Source: Crocinitomicaceae bacterium
GTDB lineage: Bacteria > Bacteroidota > Bacteroidia > Flavobacteriales > Parvicellaceae
Direction of reading: 5' to 3'
DNA length: 8,533 nucleotides
Assembly: GCA_002721285.1 (NCBI GenBank)
Contig: PBJU01000029.1
Span: forward strand, 1,274-9,806
The position numbers and the translations under genes are program-made. The first letter of the stretch is position 1. Each line of letters starts with the position of its first letter. The notes beneath the pieces were generated by a model. It was given only the letters and a program-made list of their open reading frames with translations, was not told the DNA's origin and did not search any database. This document shows positions 1-6,200 of the stretch, piece by piece.

Positions 1-632
1 AGGCTCTGGGAGTTCATGTTGGTTGTGTTGTAACTTATGAAGATGAATTTATGATTCTTAATAAGACCAATTATGTTGGAAGAGCTCTAGACAATAGAAT
101 GGGTGGATTTATGATTGCTGAAGTAGCAAGATTATTACACAAAAACAAAGTAAAACTTCCCTTTGGACTGTATATCACCAATGCAGTACAAGAAGAAATT
201 GGACTTAGAGGTGCACAAATGATTGCGGAAAGAATAAAACCTGATGTAGCAATTGTTACAGATGTATGTCATGATACTAATACACCTATGATTAAAAAAA
301 TAGTAGAAGGTGATTTATCTTCAGGAAAAGGCCCTGTTCTTAGCTATGGTCCTGCAGTTCAAAATAATTTATTGAAATTCATTATTAATCAAGCTGAGAA
401 AAACAAAATTGATTTTCAAAGACTGGCTGCATCAAGAAGCACAGGAACCGATACCGATGCATTTGCATATTCCAACATGGGGGTAGCATCCGCTTTAATA
501 TCTCTTCCTTTAAGATATATGCATACAACGGTAGAAATGTGTGCTAAAGACGATGTTAATTCCGTTATTGAACTTATTTATCAATCTTTAAGGTCGCTAA
601 AAAATGGTCAAACATTTAACTATCTAAAATGA
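1..632 (+). CDS. M42-family metallo-aminopeptidase, 3' portion (start lies outside the window)
   Basis: The reading frame is already open at base 3 and ends in TGA at 630-632, so 209 residues of the C-terminal part are visible. An ATG at 51 opens the same frame but is internal, because the codons before it encode a family-like stretch (ALGVHVGC...). M42 enzymes (glutamyl aminopeptidase, FrvX and TET-like) are cytosolic di-metal aminopeptidases that form large complexes and trim peptides. The visible signature residues are the bridging-metal Asp in RALDNR (Asp codon at 90), the QEEIGLRGA motif with the catalytic base and metal-binding Glu (codons 192-197), the Asp in IVTDVCHDT (codon 261), and the late metal-binding His in RYMHTTVEM (codon 522). 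The stop overlaps the hemB start as ATGA, so the two genes are probably co-translated. The family call is firm. The exact substrate preference cannot be read from the sequence. Confidence 0.93.
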   Translation, partial: ALGVHVGCVVTYEDEFMILNKTNYVGRALDNRMGGFMIAEVARLLHKNKVKLPFGLYITNAVQEEIGLRGAQMIAERIKPDVAIVTDVCHDTNTPMIKKIVEGDLSSGKGPVLSYGPAVQNNLLKFIINQAEKNKIDFQRLAASRSTGTDTDAFAYSNMGVASALISLPLRYMHTTVEMCAKDDVNSVIELIYQSLRSLKNGQTFNYLK

Positions 633-1597
633 ATCAAAGACCTAGAAGAAATAGAAAATCTGCAGCAATTAGAAACATGATTGCTGAAACAAACATTAAT
701 ACTTCTTCCCTCATTTACCCATTATTTACAGTAGATGGAAGTAATAAAAAGCTAGTTATTGATTCAATGCCAAATTGTTATAGATGGTCTTTAGATTTAT
801 TATTAAAAGAAATTGAAAGTTGTGGTCAATTAGGAATTCAAAATTTTGTTTTATTTCCAGCCGTTGAAGATAGCTTAAAAAATAAAAAAGCTACCTATAG
901 CTATGATTCTAAGAACTTCTACTTAAAAGCAATTAAAGAAATTAAAAAACAATTTCCAGAATTTACTTTAATGAGTGATGTAGCAATGGACCCCTACTCT
1001 TCTGATGGTCATGATGGATATGTTGAAAATGGAAAAATCATCAATGATATTACACTTCCTATCCTTGGAAAAATGGCTGTTGCTCAAGCTGAAGCTGGAA
1101 TTGATATTATTGGTCCTTCAGATATGATGGATGGAAGAATTGAATTAATTAGAGATGAACTGGATAATAATGGATTTTCAGAAACAAGTATAATGAGCTA
1201 TACTGCTAAATATGCAAGTGCTTTTTATGGTCCATTTAGAGATGCTCTTGACTCTGCCCCTAAAAATGGTGACAAAAAAACATACCAGATGGATCCTAGA
1301 AACAAAAAAGAAGCTCTTTTAGAAGCTGAATTAGATGAGCTAGAAGGAGCTGATATTTTAATGATTAAACCTGCATTAAGTTATCTAGATGTAATACAAA
1401 GCGTAAAAAGCAAAACAAATCTTCCTGTCAGCGCATACAACGTTAGCGGAGAATATGCTATGATTCATGCTGCTTCACAAAAAGGTTGGCTAAACTACAA
1501 TAATGCATTTATGGAATGCTTAACAAGTATAAAAAGAGCTGGAGCTGATATTATATTAACCTACTTTGCTAAAGACTTTGCAAAAATGAAAGTTTAA
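629..1597 (+). CDS. hemB: Porphobilinogen synthase (delta-aminolevulinic acid dehydratase)
   Basis: This enzyme condenses two 5-aminolevulinate molecules to porphobilinogen, the first common step of tetrapyrrole synthesis in the cytosol. The protein is 322 residues, normal for the family. The N-terminal RPRRNRK...YPLF region is typical. The two Schiff-base lysines are K194 (in SYTAKYASAFYGPFR) and K247 (in MIKPALSYLD). The usual zinc-binding cysteines of the E. coli-type enzyme are absent: the segment at 116-130 reads SDVAMDPYSSDGHDG, placing A119, D121 and D129 at those positions. This is the aspartate-rich, zinc-independent variant known from plants, Pseudomonas and other bacteria. YQMDPRNKKEALLE (219-232) matches the conserved region before the second active-site lysine. 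The ATG at 629 overlaps the upstream peptidase stop by 4 bases and has no Shine-Dalgarno, which suggests translational coupling. The TAA stop shares the TTAA palindrome at 1594-1597 with convergent yaaA. Confidence 0.97.
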   Translation: MNQRPRRNRKSAAIRNMIAETNINTSSLIYPLFTVDGSNKKLVIDSMPNCYRWSLDLLLKEIESCGQLGIQNFVLFPAVEDSLKNKKATYSYDSKNFYLKAIKEIKKQFPEFTLMSDVAMDPYSSDGHDGYVENGKIINDITLPILGKMAVAQAEAGIDIIGPSDMMDGRIELIRDELDNNGFSETSIMSYTAKYASAFYGPFRDALDSAPKNGDKKTYQMDPRNKKEALLEAELDELEGADILMIKPALSYLDVIQSVKSKTNLPVSAYNVSGEYAMIHAASQKGWLNYNNAFMECLTSIKRAGADIILTYFAKDFAKMKV

Positions 1598-2355
1598 TGA
1601 TTTCTTGAAAAGTAATAATCCTTTTCATTCGAAAGGTCATTTCTATATTTATATCCATCAAAATCAAAAGATTTTAAATCCTCTTTATCTTTTAATTTGT
1701 TTTTAACAATAAATCTTGCAAATAATCCTCTTGCTCTTTTAGCATGAGAAGCAATGGATCTTTCAGAGCCATTCTTCACTTCTAAAAAATGACAATTTAA
1801 AATATCCGACATTATTACTTTTTTATCAATTACCTTGGAATATTCATTACTAGCTAAGTTTACAATTAATTCTTTGGGGTAGTTGTCATTTAAATAACTA
1901 GTAATTGATTTACTCCAAAATTTATATAATGAATTAACCTCCTTTGATATATCAAATTTCAAAGCCATTTCCAACCTATATTTATTAATAGAATCTAATG
2001 GACGAAGAAAACCATAAAGTCCACTTAAAATAATAAGATTATTTTGAGCATAATCTAAATCTTGATTGTTCCAATCTATTGAAGAAAGTCCTTTAAAAGC
2101 TGTTCCACTATATAAATAAACAGCTGGAATACCATCTTCATCATCAACTTGATTCCAATTTTTATATGTTTCGTAAGTGGTTAAACTTATTGTATCACTT
2201 ATTTTCATTTTAGATTTAAAATCAGAAATACTCCAACTCTTTAAAACAGAAATAATTTGATTAGTTTTCTCCATAAACAAAGGAGATGTTTTGTTAATTG
2301 AAATATTAGGAATATTTACATCCATTGATTTTGCAGGTGACAGTAAAATTTTCAT
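1594..2355 (-). CDS. yaaA: Peroxide stress protein YaaA (UPF0246/DUF328 family)
   Basis: The protein is 253 residues, full length for the family, with an ATG at 2355. Family landmarks in order are the N-terminal MKILLSPAKS, LSGLYGFLRPLDSINKYRLEM (110-130), SLYKFWSKSIT (142-152), NLASNEYSK (166-174) and KRARGLFARFIVKN (206-219). In E. coli, YaaA is OxyR-induced and limits peroxide damage by keeping free iron low; the protein binds DNA and its biochemistry is not fully settled. Whether the same holds here is inference from the family. It is divergent from the GshB-like gene at 2472 and convergent with hemB, so it is probably its own transcription unit with a promoter in 2356-2471. No Shine-Dalgarno is seen upstream. 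The C-terminal end uses the same TTAA bases as the hemB stop, so there is no spacer for a shared terminator. Confidence 0.95.
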   Translation of the reverse strand: MKILLSPAKSMDVNIPNISINKTSPLFMEKTNQIISVLKSWSISDFKSKMKISDTISLTTYETYKNWNQVDDEDGIPAVYLYSGTAFKGLSSIDWNNQDLDYAQNNLIILSGLYGFLRPLDSINKYRLEMALKFDISKEVNSLYKFWSKSITSYLNDNYPKELIVNLASNEYSKVIDKKVIMSDILNCHFLEVKNGSERSIASHAKRARGLFARFIVKNKLKDKEDLKSFDFDGYKYRNDLSNEKDYYFSRNH

Positions 2356-2471
2356 TCAACTATATTTTATTAAAAATACTAAGCAATTTTAAATGAAAAA
2401 TGCTAATTTTCCCACTACATTAACTAATTAATTGAGTATTAATTATAAATTTATTTCACAAACAAAAGCTT
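2356..2471. promoter_or_regulatory. Divergent intergenic region expected to hold promoters for yaaA and the GshB-like operon
   Basis: This 116-base region is the only divergent gap in the window, so both yaaA (leftward) and the pair at 2472-5486 (rightward) should start here. It is extremely AT-rich. A Bacteroidota-type -7 element (TAnnTTTG) is not matched exactly: the closest rightward candidate is TAAATTTA at 2446-2453, but the only TTG upstream (2432-2434) is 11 bases away, too close for the usual spacing. I therefore do not place a promoter precisely. Neither start has a Shine-Dalgarno; the bases before 2472 are A-rich instead. Confidence 0.5.
2425..2445. repeat. Short inverted repeat TAATTAA-N7-TTAATTA
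   Basis: The two 7-base arms lie at 2425-2431 and 2439-2445 and are perfect reverse complements across a 7-base spacer. The repeat ends 26 bases before the ATG at 2472, where an operator could sit. The arms are made only of A and T and are nearly palindromic themselves, so chance occurrence in such AT-rich DNA is quite possible. Confidence 0.25.
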
Positions 2472-3482
2472 ATGAATATTGGATTTGTAATGTATGAATG
2501 GGAATCTGTTAAACCAAAATTAGACAGTACCCTTAGATTAATTCAAGAGTCTGTTTCAAGAGGTCATAAAGTTTCTTTAATATATCCTTATGAAATGGCT
2601 ATTAGAAGAACTTGTGTATGGGCAAATTGTCGTATTGTAGAATCATCTAAACCTAATGCTCAGGATAATTATGAGTTTTATAAAAGCTGTACATTAACAG
2701 AAGAATTTATTCCTATGAACAACCATGATGTTGTATTCTTTAGAGATAATCCACCCCTAGACACACATGTTTTAAATTTCATGGACACTCTTGAAAATGA
2801 CACATTCTTTATTAATTCAATATCAGGTCTTAGAAAAGCAAATAATAAAATTTACCCTGCTACTCTAGCAGCACTTCATGACAATGATGATCCTAAAAAA
2901 AGATTGATTCCTCTAACAACAGTATCTAGAAATAAAAAATACCTTAAGCAAGTAATCGAAGCTTATGAGTTAGATAAATTCATTTTAAAACCGATGGATG
3001 GATTTGGAGGAAGTGGTGTAATATTACTAGATAAATCATCTAAAACTTCTAAATACAATGTTAATTCACTTCTTGATTTTTACATTAACCAAGGTGGTAA
3101 AAACAACTATATTATTTTGCAAGAATACATTGAAACAGAGCTAAAAGGAGATGTCAGGGTAATTATGTTAAATGGAGAACCTATAGGCACTATGAGAAGA
3201 GTTCCTGGTGATGATGATCATAGATCAAATGTACATGCAGGTGGACACTGCGTAGAACATAAACTAGATGAAACTGAACTAAAGCTTTGTAAAATAATCG
3301 GTCCCAAATTAGTTGAAGATGGGTTATTTTTAGTGGGATTAGATTTAATGGGAGGCAAGTTAATTGAAGTTAATGTTTGTAGTCCTGGAGGATTTGTTGA
3401 AATAAATGAAAATAAAGAAATTAAAATCCAAAAAAGAGTTCTAGATTTTGTGGAAAAAACCATCGAAAAAAAAAATAGTTAA
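2472..3482 (+). CDS. GshB-like ATP-grasp ligase (glutathione synthetase family)
   Basis: The 336-residue protein aligns by eye along its whole length with bacterial glutathione synthetase GshB. The N-terminal fold begins MNIGFVMYEW and the substrate-side motif FRDNPPLDT lies at 90-98. The ATP-grasp domain shows ILKPMDGFGGSG at 171-182 (K173 and a glycine-rich loop), LQEYI (216-220), GDVRV (226-230), RSNVHAGG (251-258), D291, and the metal-binding E299 and N301 in IEVNVCSPGG. All core catalytic features look intact. ADP-forming enzymes of this type join a carboxylate to an amine. GshB itself adds glycine to gamma-glutamylcysteine, but no gshA is nearby and the next gene encodes hydrolases, so the real substrate may differ and I give no gene symbol. 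The coding end contains an A10 run (3466-3475). The stop is followed in the same frame by a second stop at 3486-3488, directly before the next gene's ATG. Confidence 0.9.
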   Translation: MNIGFVMYEWESVKPKLDSTLRLIQESVSRGHKVSLIYPYEMAIRRTCVWANCRIVESSKPNAQDNYEFYKSCTLTEEFIPMNNHDVVFFRDNPPLDTHVLNFMDTLENDTFFINSISGLRKANNKIYPATLAALHDNDDPKKRLIPLTTVSRNKKYLKQVIEAYELDKFILKPMDGFGGSGVILLDKSSKTSKYNVNSLLDFYINQGGKNNYIILQEYIETELKGDVRVIMLNGEPIGTMRRVPGDDDHRSNVHAGGHCVEHKLDETELKLCKIIGPKLVEDGLFLVGLDLMGGKLIEVNVCSPGGFVEINENKEIKIQKRVLDFVEKTIEKKNS

Positions 3483-3488
3483 TATTAA

Positions 3489-5486
3489 ATGGCACTAATA
3501 AAATCGCTTTCCGTTAAGGAGATAATTAAAAAAATAAATAATTATGAAACTTTTGAAGCGATTTCTATTGAAAGTTCATTTCACATTAAGATTAGAGAAT
3601 ATATTCCATTTGTAAGTGCCGCTATTCACGCTGGAAATAAATTAAGGCATAATTTAAAAGATAAAATAATTCACACCAGTTATGAAAGGTGGTATGAAGA
3701 AGATCCTCATACAGATACATTTATATCTTCTATGCCTCTAACTATTGTTGGTTTAGATTCTCGATTTGAATATGATCTAAATAGAAGCCCTGAAAATTGT
3801 GTCTATAAAGATGCTTGGGGCAAGGAAGTTTGGAAAAAACAACTATCAAAAGCACTTATAAAAGAAAGCTTACAAAAACATACTGACTTTTATAAAGTAA
3901 TAGATGTACTCATTGAAGCTATTGAAAAGAAATTTAATGGCTGCATTGTTTATGATATGCACTCGTATAATTTCATCAGACACAAAAAAGACTTACCTAT
4001 TTTTAATTTAGGAACTGAAAATGTTAATCAGAAAAAATTCAAGAAAGTCATTGATTACTGGGTGAGAGGTCTTGAAAGCATCAAAATAAGGAGTATTGAA
4101 AACACTACTGAAGTAAATGGACCATTTCAGGGTAATGGCTATTTTTTAATTCACATCTCAAAAAAATTCCCAAACACATTAGTCCTAGCAACTGAAGTTA
4201 AAAAAATATACTGTAATGAATTAGATGGAAACAACTATCCTCTTGTGATAAATGATCTTGAAGAAGGCTTTAAAAGAATCATTATCCAAACAAGTCATTT
4301 TTTCACAGAAAATCAACTAGGTCTGAAAATAAAGAGAAAATCATTACTGACATTTGGAATTGAAGAACAATTAAAAAAAGTAGATAAATCATTATACCAA
4401 CTCACCAAAAAACTAGAAGTATTAAGTTATGTTACTCCACTAAACCTTGAATCTGAACAAAAAAAGTTTTTAAAAAATAAAGGTGAGAAAAACCCAAATT
4501 TTAAATATCGTCAAATAATTGACCATCCTTTTGAGTTTAAAAGGAAATTATATAGTCTTAAACTTGAAGATATTAAAGATGTTTCTGTTGCTAGGCTATA
4601 TAGAGATGTAATCGAGAGCTATTCAGATAAAATTGATATGCTAAATACAATTGGAACCGATAAATTCTTCTTCAACTCATTAAGGTATTTTGGACAGCCA
4701 AATGAAACTGATTTAAGAAATGCTCACTTTATTCTGAATTGTCCTGATGATGAAGAGGAAAGTGAAATTATTAATGTTGAAAGAATAAAAGAAATTTTTG
4801 AAAAGGAAATTAGTAATTATGGATTTGAAGCAAAAGTAGAAATAACCAAAAGTATTACTGCTGAAATTATGGTGCTTAATTTCAAAAGAAAAGTCCTTCT
4901 TAAATATGGAAGTAAACTTAGCTTAGACAGTGTCAAAGCATTAGTACACCACGAAGTTGGGGTGCACATGGTTACCACAATGAATGCTGTCAATCAACCA
5001 TTAAATATTTTTAAGTTAGGTTTCCCTAATAACACTTATACGCAGGAAGGAATTGCTGTTTTAACAGAATATCTTTCAGGACACCTAACAATAAGAAGGT
5101 TAAAAGAACTTGCTTTAAGAGTGGTTGCTGTTGATTTAATGATAAATGGTTTAGATTTTAAAGCTGTATATCATGAAATGGTAAATTCATACTATCTTTC
5201 AGAAAATGATGCCTTTATATTGACTACTAGAATTTTTAGAGGAGGAGGATTCACAAAAGATCATCTTTACTTAAAGGGGTTTATAAGAATTCTAAAACTT
5301 TGGGAGGAAGGAAAATCTTTAAATCCACTTCTTCTTGGAAAAAATTCAATACAATATTATGATTTATATAAAGAAATGATTGCTAGAGAATTAGCAACTG
5401 CTCCAAATTACATTACTTCTATTTTAAATCAACCTGTGAAAAGCAAAAAAGAAGTAGAATTTGTTATTTCAGGTTTAAGAAGTTGA
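3489..5486 (+). CDS. Two-domain protein: N-formylglutamate amidohydrolase-like domain fused to a DUF1704/MATCAP-like (QEGLA-motif) metallopeptidase
   Basis: The protein has 665 residues. Residues about 25-275 resemble the FGase/HutG family: IHAGN (46-50, H47), EEDPHTD (70-76), SRFEYDLNR (91-99), YDMHSYN (155-161, H158), NGPFQGNGY (210-218) and ATEVKKIY (234-241, E236). This is a zinc amidohydrolase fold related to metallocarboxypeptidases. Residues about 290-650 match the DUF1704 family, labelled 'flavohemoglobin expression-modulating QEGLA motif protein' in bacteria and MATCAP (KIAA0895L, a tubulin carboxypeptidase) in vertebrates. They show HHEVGVH at 487-493, giving a metallopeptidase HExxxH (H488, E489, H493), then TQEGIAVLTEYLSG (518-531) with E520 as the likely third ligand, RIFRGGG (581-587) and YLKGF (594-598). 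No signal peptide or membrane segment is seen, so it is probably cytosolic. The start lies 6 bases after the GshB-like stop, so the two are almost certainly co-transcribed. The domain calls come from motif recognition; the substrate is unknown. Confidence 0.85.
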   Translation: MALIKSLSVKEIIKKINNYETFEAISIESSFHIKIREYIPFVSAAIHAGNKLRHNLKDKIIHTSYERWYEEDPHTDTFISSMPLTIVGLDSRFEYDLNRSPENCVYKDAWGKEVWKKQLSKALIKESLQKHTDFYKVIDVLIEAIEKKFNGCIVYDMHSYNFIRHKKDLPIFNLGTENVNQKKFKKVIDYWVRGLESIKIRSIENTTEVNGPFQGNGYFLIHISKKFPNTLVLATEVKKIYCNELDGNNYPLVINDLEEGFKRIIIQTSHFFTENQLGLKIKRKSLLTFGIEEQLKKVDKSLYQLTKKLEVLSYVTPLNLESEQKKFLKNKGEKNPNFKYRQIIDHPFEFKRKLYSLKLEDIKDVSVARLYRDVIESYSDKIDMLNTIGTDKFFFNSLRYFGQPNETDLRNAHFILNCPDDEEESEIINVERIKEIFEKEISNYGFEAKVEITKSITAEIMVLNFKRKVLLKYGSKLSLDSVKALVHHEVGVHMVTTMNAVNQPLNIFKLGFPNNTYTQEGIAVLTEYLSGHLTIRRLKELALRVVAVDLMINGLDFKAVYHEMVNSYYLSENDAFILTTRIFRGGGFTKDHLYLKGFIRILKLWEEGKSLNPLLLGKNSIQYYDLYKEMIARELATAPNYITSILNQPVKSKKEVEFVISGLRS

Positions 5487-6200
5487 AAGAATTAAATAAT
5501 TATCTTCTCTTGTTGGAACAACATTGGTTTGATTTGGAGTTAAACAATATTTAATATCTCTATTAAGGTTTAATTTTTTTAATCTTTTTCTGTGAGAGGA
5601 TGCTTTTAAATATCCAAAATAATTATCTCTAGCGGATTTATATAAATACTTTGCAGCTACAGATGAATCACTCTCACTAATAAAATTGTTAGATGACAAT
5701 AGCTGATCAGCTATTGCACCAGCACAAATAGTATCCTCTAAACAAAATTTATTTTGCCATCCAGAACCTAATAACAAAACATTTTTATTTAGCTTTTTTA
5801 TATAATTACAAAGTGCATCTAAGTTCAGTAATGAACCAATAATCAAGTGATCTACATTCTTAGCTACATTTATTGCTTTAGTACCATTAGTTGTAGTTAG
5901 CACTAAAGTTTTTCCTTTAATTTCTTTATTCATATAGGTAAATGGAGAGTTACCATAATCAAAACCAGAAACTACCTTACCCTTTCTCTCAGCTGCAACT
6001 AAATATCCCTTTTCTCTATACTCAATTGCTTCATCAAGCGTACTAACAGGTATTATCTTTTCAATTCCATAATGAAAAGCAGTACATATAGCAGAAGTAG
6101 CTCTAAGTACATCAATAACTACAACAACTTGAAAATCTTCAATATGAAGAGGATATAAATTTGGTGTAAAACAAACCTCAATCCTTGTTTTTTTTTTCAT
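5475..6200 (-). CDS. comB: 2-phosphosulfolactate phosphatase family protein (ComB)
   Basis: ComB enzymes are Mg-dependent phosphatases that convert (2R)-phospho-3-sulfolactate to sulfolactate, a step of coenzyme M synthesis in methanogens. Many bacteria carry the gene without the rest of that pathway. The 241-residue product shows VVIDVLRATSAI (27-38), AERKGKVVSGFDYGNSP (70-86), TTTNGT (102-107), GSGW (145-148), EDTICAGA (155-162), SSHRKRL (201-207) and DIKYCL (215-220). I choose the ATG at 6200 rather than the in-frame TTG three bases upstream, because ATG overlaps the gcvT stop as TGATG, a classic coupling arrangement. Codons 2-4 form part of an A10 run directly after the start (6188-6197 on the plus strand). 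The 3' end overlaps the convergent two-domain gene by 12 bases. No sulfolactate-producing or -using gene is seen nearby, so the physiological substrate is open. Confidence 0.92.
   Translation of the reverse strand: MKKKTRIEVCFTPNLYPLHIEDFQVVVVIDVLRATSAICTAFHYGIEKIIPVSTLDEAIEYREKGYLVAAERKGKVVSGFDYGNSPFTYMNKEIKGKTLVLTTTNGTKAINVAKNVDHLIIGSLLNLDALCNYIKKLNKNVLLLGSGWQNKFCLEDTICAGAIADQLLSSNNFISESDSSVAAKYLYKSARDNYFGYLKASSHRKRLKKLNLNRDIKYCLTPNQTNVVPTREDNYLILSTS

Noticed and set aside
51..53. ATG at 51 as the true start of the M42 peptidase
   Set aside because: The frame is open to the window edge with family-like residues before it, and a 193-residue protein would lack the N-terminal metal ligands of the family; the gene is truncated by the window, not short.
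1607..1626. GAAAAG-N8-CTTTTC hairpin just after the hemB stop as a terminator
   Set aside because: The stem is only 6 base pairs with two G-C pairs, lacks a following T run, and lies in yaaA coding sequence.
2446..2453. TAAATTTA as a definite Bacteroidota -7 promoter element
   Set aside because: It mismatches the final G of TAnnTTTG and the nearest TTG is only 11 bases upstream, so a firm promoter call is not justified.
3218..3463. 81-codon minus-strand open frame inside the GshB-like gene
   Set aside because: It lies wholly opposite strongly conserved ATP-grasp codons, has a low-complexity Ser/Pro/Thr-rich product and no family resemblance; it is a shadow frame.
5511..5523. TGTTG-GAA-CAACA hairpin after the two-domain gene as a terminator
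   Set aside because: A five-base-pair stem with no T tract behind it, inside comB coding sequence; too weak to call.
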